Below are positions 15,598 to 23,499 of a stretch of DNA of 43,995 nucleotides, piece by piece (position 1 is the stretch's first letter; every line of letters starts with the position of its first letter). Both the position numbers and the translations under genes were made by a program. Source of the DNA: Myxococcales bacterium (GTDB lineage: Bacteria; Myxococcota_A; Polyangia; Polyangiales; Polyangiaceae). Location of the stretch: the NCBI GenBank assembly GCA_016794345.1, contig JAEUKE010000167.1:1-43995 (forward strand). The letters run 5' to 3'. The notes beneath the pieces were generated by a model that ran no database searches, was not told the DNA's origin, and worked only from the letters and a program-made list of their open reading frames with translations.

Positions 15598-15613
15598 CGG
15601 CACGGCTGATGCT
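15598..15613 (+). promoter_or_regulatory. Sigma54-like promoter for the small secreted protein gene
   Basis: CGGCACGGCTGATGCT: GG (15599-15600) and GC (15611-15612) are 10 bases apart, -24 reads GGCACG and -12 reads ATGCT. Predicted start near 15624, about 34 bases before the ATG at 15658. It faces away from the similar promoter at 15494-15511. Confidence 0.55.
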
Positions 15614-15657
15614 GAGCTGGGAGACGGCCCTCGCAGAGCGAGGCCAGGAGGAGAACC

Positions 15658-15996
15658 ATGGCCCGGCCGAACTCTGGAGCGCGTCTTTCGTCGTTGGTCC
15701 TGTGTGCTGCGCTCGGGGTCGCGATCGCGAGCTCGTCGACCGCTCGCGCGCAGACCCGGGGAGCAGAGCCCGTCGCCGAGACGAGCTCGATCGACAAGAT
15801 GTTCGCTGTCGTCGCGCGCATGTTGCCGCTCTCGCCCATCCTGTTTCCCATCGGGAACGAGGTCTCGGTCGATCAGTGGATCAGCTCCTGCGTGACCTCG
15901 AACGTGGGCTGGACCCGCGACCTCACCTGTTATGGCGGCGGCTGGAAGGTGCCGCCCGAGCCGCCCGTGAGCCGAAGGATCCCCGAGTCGACCTGA
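15658..15996 (+). CDS. Small secreted protein, unknown function
   Basis: 112 residues with a clear signal peptide (hydrophobic SSLVLCAALGVAIASSS, cleavage near ARA-Q). The mature ~80 residues include a hydrophobic stretch (MFAVVARMLPLSPILFP) and two cysteines (ISSCVTSN and LTCYGGGW) that could form one disulfide. A very strong ribosome site (AGGAGGAG) lies 6 bases before the ATG, which fixes the start despite the short length. A sigma54-like promoter sits upstream. No family recognised. Confidence 0.72.
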   Translation: MARPNSGARLSSLVLCAALGVAIASSSTARAQTRGAEPVAETSSIDKMFAVVARMLPLSPILFPIGNEVSVDQWISSCVTSNVGWTRDLTCYGGGWKVPPEPPVSRRIPEST

Positions 15997-16047
15997 GCCG
16001 AATGCGGCAGGCGCTCCGCGCCGGCGCTTCGGTGTTATGGGTCGGGC

Positions 16048-16914
16048 GTGAGCTCCACCGACTGGTCGGCGGGTGATCCCGCCGTGGAGAAGGCCCGCGC
16101 GCGGCGCGCAGGCTGGCTCGCCCCAGGCCCGCGACCGCGCGGCTCGGCTGGCCGCGCGGATCTCGCGCCGGGGCCCGAGGAAGACCTCTCGTTCTTGACC
16201 GGCGACTTCCGGATCTTCCAGCTCCGTTCCGGGCACCGTTGGTCACTGGACGACTTCGTGACCGCGTATGCCGCGCTCCAGGCAAGCCCAGAGGCGACGG
16301 CTTGTGTCGACCTGGGGTGCGGCATCGGGTCCGTGCTCCTCATGCTCGCGTGGGGCCTCACCCACGCCACGCTCGTGGGCATCGAGGCACAGGACGTGAG
16401 CGTCGCGCTCGCGAGGCGCTCCATCGCCTTCAACGGCGTCGAGGACCGGTGCCGCCTGGTTCACGGCGACCTGCGCGAGGAGGCGAGCCGCCTCGCGCCA
16501 GGAACGTTCGATCTGGTCACGGGCACGCCTCCGTACATCCCGATCGGGAGCGGGCTCGTCTCGAACAAGGCGCAGCGTGGCCCCTGCTGTTTCGAGACAC
16601 GCGGCGGCATCGAGGACTACGCGCGCGCGGCCGCTCCGTTGCTCCGCCCGAACGGACGCTTCGTGGCTTGTTACGGCGCGCAGCCCGAGCGCCGCGGAGA
16701 GGACGCCGCGCGCGCGGCCGGGCTCCACGTGCTCCGGCGAATCGACGTGGTGCCACGCGCCGGCAAGCCCGTGTTGCTCCGCGTGCTCGTCGCGGCGCCC
16801 GCCGACTCCGGCGAGGGCTCGACGCGGATCGAACGTTTCGCCGTGCGCGACCAGAACGGGGACATCACCGCGGAGATGCACGAGGCGAGGGCGCGGATGG
16901 GTCTCCCTCCTTGA
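16048..16914 (+). CDS. TrmN6-like SAM-dependent methyltransferase
   Basis: 288 residues. After ~45 Arg/Ala-rich residues comes the recognisable block LSFLTGDFRIFQ and GHRWSLDDFVTAYAAL, then the SAM loop VDLGCGIGSVLLML, the acidic residue GIEAQDVS, and the catalytic-loop position TPPYIPIG. This is the layout of the tRNA1(Val) adenine-37 N6-methyltransferase (YfiC/TrmN6) group. The usual Asn/Asp of the NPPY motif is Thr, so substrate and activity are less certain. GTG start; the Arg-rich N-terminus is longer than in E. coli. It ends 27 bp from the convergent TetR gene. Confidence 0.8.
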   Translation: MSSTDWSAGDPAVEKARARRAGWLAPGPRPRGSAGRADLAPGPEEDLSFLTGDFRIFQLRSGHRWSLDDFVTAYAALQASPEATACVDLGCGIGSVLLMLAWGLTHATLVGIEAQDVSVALARRSIAFNGVEDRCRLVHGDLREEASRLAPGTFDLVTGTPPYIPIGSGLVSNKAQRGPCCFETRGGIEDYARAAAPLLRPNGRFVACYGAQPERRGEDAARAAGLHVLRRIDVVPRAGKPVLLRVLVAAPADSGEGSTRIERFAVRDQNGDITAEMHEARARMGLPP

Positions 16915-16941
16915 GTTGAGAGGGTCGAGGAATCGAGATGG

Positions 16942-17547
16942 TCAGCGGCGCCGACCGAGCTCGCGCTTGGCGGCCAGGCGAATCTCTTCCGCCAAGTCGT
17001 CGTCGTGGACGGCACGGGCGAGCATCACGGCGCCGATGCAGGTCGACAAGAACGCCACCGCTTCGTCTCGCGTCCCGCCGCTCTTCTCCTGGATGCCCGC
17101 GAGCATGGCCTCCACCCCGCGCTGGAACGCCTTCTTCACGGTGGCTTCGCTGCGGGCGACCTCCGCGCCGATGGTCGTCGCGACACATCCAGAGCTCGGC
17201 TTGTCGACGTGTTTGCGCGAGAGGTAACGCGCGGCGGCGTGCGCCACCCAGTCCGCGCCTTCTTCGGAGATCGAGCCGAAGAGGTTCTCTTGTGCCTCCT
17301 CGAAGGCCTTCGCGATCGCCTCGGCGATCATGTCGGACTTGTCTCCGAAGTGCGCGTAGAAGCCGCCGCGCGTGAGGCCCGCGGCGCCCATGACCTCGTT
17401 CACGCTCGCGCCGAGGAGACCTCGCTCGCGCATCATCCGGGACGCCTTCGCGACGATCTTGGTGTGCGACTTCTGGTGCCGGATCTGGTGCCGATTCGGG
17501 GTGGCGGGGCGAGCCGCCGACTTGCGACGGGAGGATGGCGCCGGCAT
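16942..17547 (-). CDS. TetR/AcrR-family transcriptional regulator
   Basis: 201 residues. After a basic tail, residues ~25-75 form the TetR DNA-binding domain (IVAKASRMMRERGLLGAS, then MGAAGLTRGGFYAHFGDKSD). The C-terminal ligand-binding half includes SSGCVATTIGAEVARSE and a helical dimer region. The ligand is unknown. It is divergent from exonuclease III with 74 bp between starts, so it may control itself, but no clear dyad is seen there. A TATACT -10 lies 13 bases upstream of the ATG. Confidence 0.9.
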   Translation of the reverse strand: MPAPSSRRKSAARPATPNRHQIRHQKSHTKIVAKASRMMRERGLLGASVNEVMGAAGLTRGGFYAHFGDKSDMIAEAIAKAFEEAQENLFGSISEEGADWVAHAAARYLSRKHVDKPSSGCVATTIGAEVARSEATVKKAFQRGVEAMLAGIQEKSGGTRDEAVAFLSTCIGAVMLARAVHDDDLAEEIRLAAKRELGRRR

Positions 17548-17560
17548 ACGCGAGGTGGAG

Positions 17561-17566
17561 AGTATA
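17561..17566 (-). promoter_or_regulatory. Candidate -10 element (TATACT) of the TetR gene
   Basis: Minus-strand TATACT is separated by 13 bases from the ATG at 17547, giving a predicted 5' leader of only a few bases. The -35 region (around CTGCCA) is weak. Confidence 0.45.
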
Positions 17567-17621
17567 GGGCGATCGTCCCGCTGGCAGCGCGCGGAAAAGC
17601 GGGTATCAGGGGGGCAGTCCC

Positions 17622-18404
17622 TTGCTGCTCGTCACCTGGAACGTCAACTCGATCACTGCCCGCCTCGATTTCGTCCTCGATTTCCTCGCGACGAGGCGTC
17701 CCGACATCGTCTGCCTGCAGGAGCTGAAGGTCGACGACGACGCGTTCCCGCGCCTCGCGTTTGCCCAGGCAGGCTACGCCTGCGCCACCCACGGCCAGCG
17801 GCAGTGGAACGGCGTCGGCGTGCTCGTCCGGAAAGACGCTGGCCCCGGGCCCGAGATCGTCCAGGCCGGGCTCCTGGGGCAGGAGGCGGCCGGCGGGCGC
17901 CTGCTCACGGTGCGCGCGCTCGGCCTGACGGTCACGTCAGTTTACATCCCGAACGGGAAGTCCGTACGCCACCCCGACTTCGCCCTCAAGCTCGCCTGGC
18001 TCGACTCGCTCGCGACCTACACCGAGGGGCTGGCGCGAGAAGGGGGAAGTGTGGTCGCAGGCGATTTCAACCTCTGCCCGGGCGATCTCGACACGTGGGA
18101 CCCTGCCAGACACGCCGGGCACATCTTCCACACCGAGGAGGAGCGCTCGCGGTTCCAGCGCCTCCTCGCGCAGGGCTACCACGACGTCTTCCGCGAGCAG
18201 GTCCCCGGCGAGCGCGTGTTCTCGTGGTGGGACTACCGCGCGGGCAGCTTCCACAAGAAACAAGGGCTCCGCATCGATCTGGTCCTCGCCACGGGGGACG
18301 TCGCGCGCCGCGCCACCGCAGCCAGCGTCGACCGCGACTTTCGCAAGAAGCGCGAAGGGCGCGTGCCGAGCGATCACGCGCCGGTCCTCGTCGAGCTGGC
18401 GTAG
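17622..18404 (+). CDS. xthA: Exodeoxyribonuclease III
   Basis: 260 residues, the usual length of bacterial exonuclease III, an AP endonuclease/3'-5' exonuclease of base-excision repair. Motifs in order: TWNVNSITAR (Asn), CLQELKVDD (catalytic Glu), GVGVLVRK, VTSVYIPNG (Tyr region), AGDFNLCPGDLD (Asp-x-Asn), DYRAGSFHKKQGLRIDLVL, and the terminal SDHAPV (Asp-His). All catalytic residues are present. The start is TTG at 17622, chosen because it begins the first beta strand (LLVTWNVNS) and an AGGGGGG ribosome site lies just upstream. Confidence 0.96.
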   Translation: MLLVTWNVNSITARLDFVLDFLATRRPDIVCLQELKVDDDAFPRLAFAQAGYACATHGQRQWNGVGVLVRKDAGPGPEIVQAGLLGQEAAGGRLLTVRALGLTVTSVYIPNGKSVRHPDFALKLAWLDSLATYTEGLAREGGSVVAGDFNLCPGDLDTWDPARHAGHIFHTEEERSRFQRLLAQGYHDVFREQVPGERVFSWWDYRAGSFHKKQGLRIDLVLATGDVARRATAASVDRDFRKKREGRVPSDHAPVLVELA

Positions 18405-18537
18405 GTGGACAGCCCTCCGAAGCCGCTTCCCCGTGCACCGACGAGGTAAGCCCGCGAGATGGCCTCGCCCTGATCGCTCCCCGACGAGCCCCAGACCTCT
18501 CGCGTCGTTGAATGCGCCGGCTGCTGCTGCGGTCTGG

Positions 18538-18543
18538 TAAGAG
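18538..18543 (+). promoter_or_regulatory. Candidate promoter element (GGTAAGAG) before the helical-repeat gene
   Basis: TAAGAG, preceded by GG, ends 6 bases before the GTG at 18550. This is the spacing repeatedly seen in this window for GG-N-TAAC/G elements, consistent with near-leaderless transcription. Confidence 0.3.
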
Positions 18544-18549
18544 TGCACC

Positions 18550-20058
18550 GTGCTGTCTCCGCAGGCCCACGCCGAGCTCGCGGTCACCTTCGACGCGATC
18601 GACGCGAGCACGAAGAGCTCTCAGTACGAGCGCGCGGCGGAGCTCGCCAGAAGCGCGGTGACTTCGCTTCGGGCGCTGACGGCGTCGCATCCGAAGGTCG
18701 CTGGTCTCGGGCTCGAGATCGTCGCGGATCTTCATCGAGCGCGTGAGACAGGGCCCAAGATGGTCGCCGGTGACGCCGAGGCGCTCGGGCTCTATCGCGA
18801 GAGCGTGCTCTGTCGGCGCCCCCATCTCGCCGAGTACGACGTGGCCATGGCGGCGTTGAAGGTCGTGATGTGTGCCCACGCCGTGGGCGACGCCCGAATG
18901 GTGGATGAGGCGCTCGAGTGGGCGGCCACGTGTGACGAGTTCCCTGGAGAGGTCGCGCGTGAGGCGAAGGAGATCCGTCCCGCCCTGCCTTCGTGCTTCT
19001 CGTGGCTGTTCGAGCGTATCGCACGGATACCCATCCTCGACGCGGTGGCAGCGCTCACGCGCCTCGCAGAGGGTGAGACCCTCGCCTGGGCGCACCGAAT
19101 GAGAGCGCTCGCTTCGGCGCTCCACGGCGTTGGCGAGAACCACCTGGTTGCACGGTACGACGCGACACTGGAGAGCGCCCTCGAGGTGGTCGACCGCGAG
19201 CTCGGCCCGACGTGTGTCGAAGCGAACGAATTGGTCCTGAGCCGGTTCTACGGCGCCGCAGGTTTCCCTCCAAAGGACCCGGACGCCCTCGCCCGCCGTT
19301 TCCTCGGCGCGCTCGAGGCTCCCGTCCCGACGCCCAAGGAGCTGTCGTCGGCGCTCTACGTTGCGGAGCGTCTCGCGAGCGCGGTGGCAGAAGAGCACCC
19401 CGCCGAAGCGCTCGCGATCGCCGCGCGATGGGCCGGCCGCGGTGATGAAGCGTCGCTCAAGACGGGCGAGCTCCATCACATCGCGGGAGCGCTCCAGCGT
19501 GATGCGGGCGATCACCAGGCTGCGCTGGTGTCATTCGAGCGTGCGCTCGAGAGGCTGGATCCCGAGCACTTCATGACTCCGTTCCGGGAGTTCGACTACA
19601 AGCTCGACCTCGCCGAGCAGGGGCACCGCGCCGGCAAGCCGCTCGTTGCGCTCGAAGCGGAGATCGCCAAGCAGCGCGCCGATTGGGTGGAAGCTTGGCG
19701 TGGATCGCTCCGAAAAAATGCCAAAGCACGTGGCGTGGTCGATCTCTTTGCGCCCTACCTCGGGCCCGGAGCCCTGGGAGATCTGACCTTCACCGTTCCG
19801 TACGACGTCCTCGCTGCCGCCGGTGCCGTCCTCGGGCCGCGCTTCCTCAAGAGCCGGGTCAACGAGCGCCCCAGCCACAAGGCCCTCCTCGATGCGTGCA
19901 AGCCGCACGCCGCCGCGACCGAGTTCATCGGCTCGGTCTACAGGCTCGAGGTCACGTCGCTGGTGACGATCGATACCCCCGAGATTCGCCTCGCGGTGGA
20001 AGGTGCCGACGAGATATCGCCGCAACCAGGCGGGCGCATCCATGTGTGGTGGGATTGA
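18550..20058 (+). CDS. Helical-repeat protein of unknown function
   Basis: 502 residues, no signal peptide or membrane helix. Residues 1-390 look like a continuous array of amphipathic helix pairs of TPR/SEL1-like size (AELARSAVTSLRALTASHPK, AADKW-type pairs absent). The last ~110 residues change to mixed beta character (PSHKALLDACKPHAAATEF, then ending in GRIHVWWD). No catalytic motif is recognised. GTG start. Codon use looks somewhat less GC-extreme than in neighbouring genes. It stands alone on the plus strand with ~145 bp on each side. A scaffold role is only a guess from the repeat fold. Confidence 0.75.
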   Translation: MLSPQAHAELAVTFDAIDASTKSSQYERAAELARSAVTSLRALTASHPKVAGLGLEIVADLHRARETGPKMVAGDAEALGLYRESVLCRRPHLAEYDVAMAALKVVMCAHAVGDARMVDEALEWAATCDEFPGEVAREAKEIRPALPSCFSWLFERIARIPILDAVAALTRLAEGETLAWAHRMRALASALHGVGENHLVARYDATLESALEVVDRELGPTCVEANELVLSRFYGAAGFPPKDPDALARRFLGALEAPVPTPKELSSALYVAERLASAVAEEHPAEALAIAARWAGRGDEASLKTGELHHIAGALQRDAGDHQAALVSFERALERLDPEHFMTPFREFDYKLDLAEQGHRAGKPLVALEAEIAKQRADWVEAWRGSLRKNAKARGVVDLFAPYLGPGALGDLTFTVPYDVLAAAGAVLGPRFLKSRVNERPSHKALLDACKPHAAATEFIGSVYRLEVTSLVTIDTPEIRLAVEGADEISPQPGGRIHVWWD

Positions 20059-20200
20059 GGTTGCCGGTGATCGCACAGCTCGCAGAAGGCCATCCTGACG
20101 GTCCCGTCACCGCGACCGGTTCGTCCGCACCCGGTCGTTCTCGACCCTTCCCGGGGACCGGTGACAACCTCGGCCCGCTGGGCTAACCCGTATCCGCACC

Positions 20201-20518
20201 ATGATTCGCCTGAACCACGAGTGGACGAAGCTCCTCGAGAGCTACAAGGCCGACCACCAGGACCCGCGCAACCAGGCCTGTCACAAGGTCGGCATCCCGC
20301 TCATCCTGGGAAGCCTTGCGCTCGCGCCGACGATCGTGGGCCTCCCGCTCGCCGCGGGGATGTTCACCGTGGGGTGGGGCTTCCAGTTCGTCGGCCATGC
20401 CTTCGAGGGCAAGAAGCCGAGCTTCGTGGACGACAAGCGGGCGCTCCTGGTCGGCGTGATCTGGTGGCTCCAGAAGCAGGGCTTCCAGGTGCAGACGGCG
20501 GACGTTCGGGCGAGCTGA
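20201..20518 (+). CDS. Mpo1-like (DUF962) membrane protein
   Basis: 105 residues with two hydrophobic segments (LILGSLALAPTIVGLPLAAG and the GVIWWLQ region). Hallmarks of the DUF962/Mpo1 family are present: an early His in DHQDPRNQACHKVGIPL, and GWGFQFVGHAFEGKKPSF with the conserved His. In yeast Mpo1 is an iron-dependent dioxygenase acting on 2-hydroxy fatty acids during phytosphingosine degradation; whether bacterial members do the same is not established. An ATG start fits the family N-terminus. Confidence 0.85.
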   Translation: MIRLNHEWTKLLESYKADHQDPRNQACHKVGIPLILGSLALAPTIVGLPLAAGMFTVGWGFQFVGHAFEGKKPSFVDDKRALLVGVIWWLQKQGFQVQTADVRAS

Positions 20519-20611
20519 CCAACGGTTGTCCAGGCCGCGCCGGGGAGGCCGGCCCTTTCCGCACGGAGCCAGCCCTTTGCGCGCGGCGCCAGGAGCGCTA
20601 CGCATTCCTCC

Positions 20612-22663
20612 GTGGCTTCCTCGCGAACGCTGCCGGCTCTCCCTGCCGGCTTGCTCCTCGCTCTCGCCTTCCCTCGGGCCGCGCTTGCCGCGGATTTCGA
20701 GGAGGACGGGAGCTTCGTCTTCGACCCTCAGGCGACCTTCACGTTCGACTTCGAGGACGACTTGCCGGCCGGAGGCGAAGGCGGCGCGGGCGGAGGCGGC
20801 GCTTCGCTCACCGTGGAGGACGCGGGCGCGCTCTCCGGCGAGCGCGTGCTGGCGCTGGGCCAGTTCCAGGGCATCGACATTCCCGTCACGATCGCAGAGG
20901 GTGCCCACGCGTACCGGGTGAGCGCGTGGATCCGCGACGGCGAGACGATCGGGAGCCTCGAGGTCCGCTACGCGGACAACCCCCACCCCGGGGTGGACGA
21001 GCTCACGGCGCTTTATCCCACCGGCCGGATGACGAGCGACGGCTGGGTGGAGGTCGCAAACGACGACGTCCGCATCGACGCCTCGCGTGGCGCCACCGTC
21101 ACGATCGGGTTCTTCTCGCCCGGCGGCAGCGTGGTCGACGCCGTGGAGGTGGTGCCCGAGCGGAGCCTCGGCCCCGAGGATCTGTCGGGCAAGGCGTGTG
21201 AGGGCACGACCGACCCGGTCTGCGGAGTCGGCCAGGTGTGCCTCTTCTCGCAGTGCCGGTACGTGGGGGGCTGGGTCCCGCCGATCCCGGCCGATCGCGA
21301 CGACGTCGCCGACTACCTGGCCGGCCGAATGGCGCTGCTCTTCGGGCCGCTCTTGAACCGCGAGCTCGACCTGCCCATCTCGCTCACGACGCTCGACCGC
21401 ATGTTGGACGCGGCCGACAAGTGGACGTACTGGAACGCGTTCATGCTCGGCGTTCGTCGCCTCCACGACGGCCACACGACGACGAGCGGCCTCGGGGATT
21501 TCATCCTGGAGAACGAGCGCCCCATCGGGCTCTGCTTCATCGAAGGCGACGGCGATCTGTCACAAGGCGCGGCCCCGAAGGACCCGCTCTACCTCGACGT
21601 GCTCGTCTCCCACGCCGCCGCCACGCGCAACCTCGGCCTGAAAGCGGGCGACCGCCTCGTCGCCGTCGACGGCGAGCACCCCATCGCGTGGGCGCGGGCG
21701 CAGACCGAGCACCACTGGCCGATGAGCCCCGTCTCGAACCACCGCACGTACGCCGAGCTCGCCGAGCAGCTGCGCGGCCTCGTCGCCCGGTACGCACACA
21801 CCATCACGGTCATCCGGTGTGACCCCGGCGCGGGCACCTGCGGCGCGCTCGAGGACATCGACATCTCGGCCATCCCGCCCCTCGTCGAAGGAGAGATGTT
21901 CGAGAGCGTGGCTTGTGACAACCGCCCGCTCCGCCACCTGGCGAGCTCGCCCGCGAACCACGGCAGCTCGGGGTCGAACGTCTTCTACGGGATCGTGAAC
22001 GAGTCCGACGCGGTCGAGAAGATCTACGGCGCCGAGTGGGAGTCGCTCTACACGACGAACGGACAGGACGGGATGGGCGCGGCGATGAACGCCGCCCTCA
22101 CGCAGTTCAAGGCGGACGCGCGCGGCGTCATCTTCGACCACCGCTCGGGCAACGGGGGCACCATCCTGGGGCCGCGCAAGATCTGGGACTTCGCGACTCC
22201 GTCGCACCCCGTCAGCCTCTACCTCGACCGGCAGCGCGCCGAGGACGAAGCAATCGATCAGGCTGCAGGTCTCTCGCTCTTCGCCGCAGGACAGGCCGCA
22301 GGGCTCGTCGACTTCGGCGGCTCGGGCAACGCGACGACAATGCCCGTCGCGTTGCTCCTCACGCGCGACGTATCGGCGAGCGATTGGTTGCCGCTCGGGC
22401 TGAAGGGCCAGGCGGCCAACGTGCGCATCTTCGCGCCCTTCGAGACGAACGGCGCGTTCTCCACCCGCTACGGCTTCGGCTACTGGCTGGGGCTCAACTA
22501 CGTCATGGCCGTCGGCGAGACCTGGGACGCCTCGGGCATCTCGCGCGGCGGCCGCGGCGCCGAGCCCGACGAGATCGTGTTGCCCAGACAGTCCGACCTC
22601 CTCGTCGGCAAGGACACGGTCTTCGAGCATGCGCTCGCCTGGGTGAGAGGAAACCTGCCGTGA
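20612..22663 (+). CDS. Secreted S41-type protease homologue, copy 1
   Basis: 683 residues with a signal peptide (cleavage near ALA-ADF). Residues ~30-190 form a beta-rich N-terminal domain. A compact cysteine block CEG-x2-DP-x-CG-x4-C-x4-C follows. The C-terminal ~450 residues resemble S41 (TSP/IRBP-like) peptidases: RRLHDGHTT, a PDZ-like GLKAGDRLVAVDGEHP, ARGVIFDHRSGNGGT, and RDVSASDWLPLGLK holding the likely nucleophile Ser. The Lys of the CtpA-type dyad is not visible, so a tricorn/IRBP-type mechanism or loss of activity is possible. GTG start. It overlaps the next lipoprotein gene by 4 bp, and a paralogue lies at 26285-28345. Confidence 0.8.
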   Translation: MASSRTLPALPAGLLLALAFPRAALAADFEEDGSFVFDPQATFTFDFEDDLPAGGEGGAGGGGASLTVEDAGALSGERVLALGQFQGIDIPVTIAEGAHAYRVSAWIRDGETIGSLEVRYADNPHPGVDELTALYPTGRMTSDGWVEVANDDVRIDASRGATVTIGFFSPGGSVVDAVEVVPERSLGPEDLSGKACEGTTDPVCGVGQVCLFSQCRYVGGWVPPIPADRDDVADYLAGRMALLFGPLLNRELDLPISLTTLDRMLDAADKWTYWNAFMLGVRRLHDGHTTTSGLGDFILENERPIGLCFIEGDGDLSQGAAPKDPLYLDVLVSHAAATRNLGLKAGDRLVAVDGEHPIAWARAQTEHHWPMSPVSNHRTYAELAEQLRGLVARYAHTITVIRCDPGAGTCGALEDIDISAIPPLVEGEMFESVACDNRPLRHLASSPANHGSSGSNVFYGIVNESDAVEKIYGAEWESLYTTNGQDGMGAAMNAALTQFKADARGVIFDHRSGNGGTILGPRKIWDFATPSHPVSLYLDRQRAEDEAIDQAAGLSLFAAGQAAGLVDFGGSGNATTMPVALLLTRDVSASDWLPLGLKGQAANVRIFAPFETNGAFSTRYGFGYWLGLNYVMAVGETWDASGISRGGRGAEPDEIVLPRQSDLLVGKDTVFEHALAWVRGNLP

Positions 22664-23478
22664 AAGCACGCACAATCGCCCTCGGGCTCGTCGCCCTCCT
22701 CGGCTGCTCCGAAGAGAGGCTCAACCCCGTCGCCGGACCGTCGGATGCCGGCGTTCCCCCGACGGACGCGCCCACGTCGGAGGTGCCCCCCGACGCCCCG
22801 CCCGTGACGAAGAAGCGCGACGTGCTGACGCGGAACCCGTTCGGTGACGTCGCCGAGACCCAGAACCTGCTCTGGGACGGTGACTTCGAGTGGACCTCCC
22901 CGTTCACCGATCAATATGGCTGGATCGAGCTGCCCTCGAGCCCGACGATCACGGACGTCGAGATCGGCCCTGCCTGCAAGAGCGGCGTCAAATGCGCGCG
23001 CATCCGAAAAAACGGCGCTGTCGTCGGCATCGCCGTCTCGTCGGCCACGATGGGCCTCGAGGCCTCGATCTGGATCCACTTCGAGGCGGAGGAGGGGCAG
23101 GCTCCCGCGTGCGCGGAGGTCTCCGCGTTCCTCGCGGACATCGGCGCGAGCATCGGACCGAAGGATCCCGATCTCGCGCTCGCACCGACCTCGGACGTTC
23201 CGGATGAAGACGGCTGGTGTCAGCTGCGTGTGTCGTCTCCGGCGCGCAGCAACAAGACCTACCTCTACGTCGAGAACGAGTCCGCGAGCTCCGTCCTGCT
23301 CGACGACTGCGTGATCCGCCCGGCGGCGGAGATCCCCATCTCGCAAGCGCCGCCCTCGCGGCGGATGTCCGAAGCTTCCCGCGCCGGCGCGGAGGAGGCC
23401 GTACGCGTGAACCGCCACCCGGTGGACGACGCGCCCAACCCGGCGCGCGACGCCTACCGGCGATTTCGCGCTCGTTGA
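22660..23478 (+). CDS. Lipoprotein with carbohydrate-binding-like domain, copy 1
   Basis: 272 residues. Lipobox ALLGC (Cys16), a Pro/Asp-rich linker, then the conserved block RDVLTRNPFGDV and NLLWDGDFEW that opens a jelly-roll-like domain (about 75-225) similar in outline to CBM4/9-type modules. The domain ends at SSVLLDDCVIRP. The C-terminal ~45 residues are charged and helical (RRMSEASRAGAEEAVRVNRH). The GTG start shares bases with the TGA of the protease-like gene, so the pair is translationally coupled. The second lipoprotein at 28342-29172 has the same layout and motifs. Ligand unknown. Confidence 0.78.
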   Translation: MKARTIALGLVALLGCSEERLNPVAGPSDAGVPPTDAPTSEVPPDAPPVTKKRDVLTRNPFGDVAETQNLLWDGDFEWTSPFTDQYGWIELPSSPTITDVEIGPACKSGVKCARIRKNGAVVGIAVSSATMGLEASIWIHFEAEEGQAPACAEVSAFLADIGASIGPKDPDLALAPTSDVPDEDGWCQLRVSSPARSNKTYLYVENESASSVLLDDCVIRPAAEIPISQAPPSRRMSEASRAGAEEAVRVNRHPVDDAPNPARDAYRRFRAR

Positions 23479-23499
23479 ACCACCTCTCCGAGGATGAAC

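Noticed and set aside
20057..20171. Distant inverted repeat GAGGTTG-CCGGT against ACCGGT-x2-ACAACCTC
   Set aside because: Arms are ~100 bp apart with a bulge, and part lies around the stop of the preceding gene; could be chance at this base composition.
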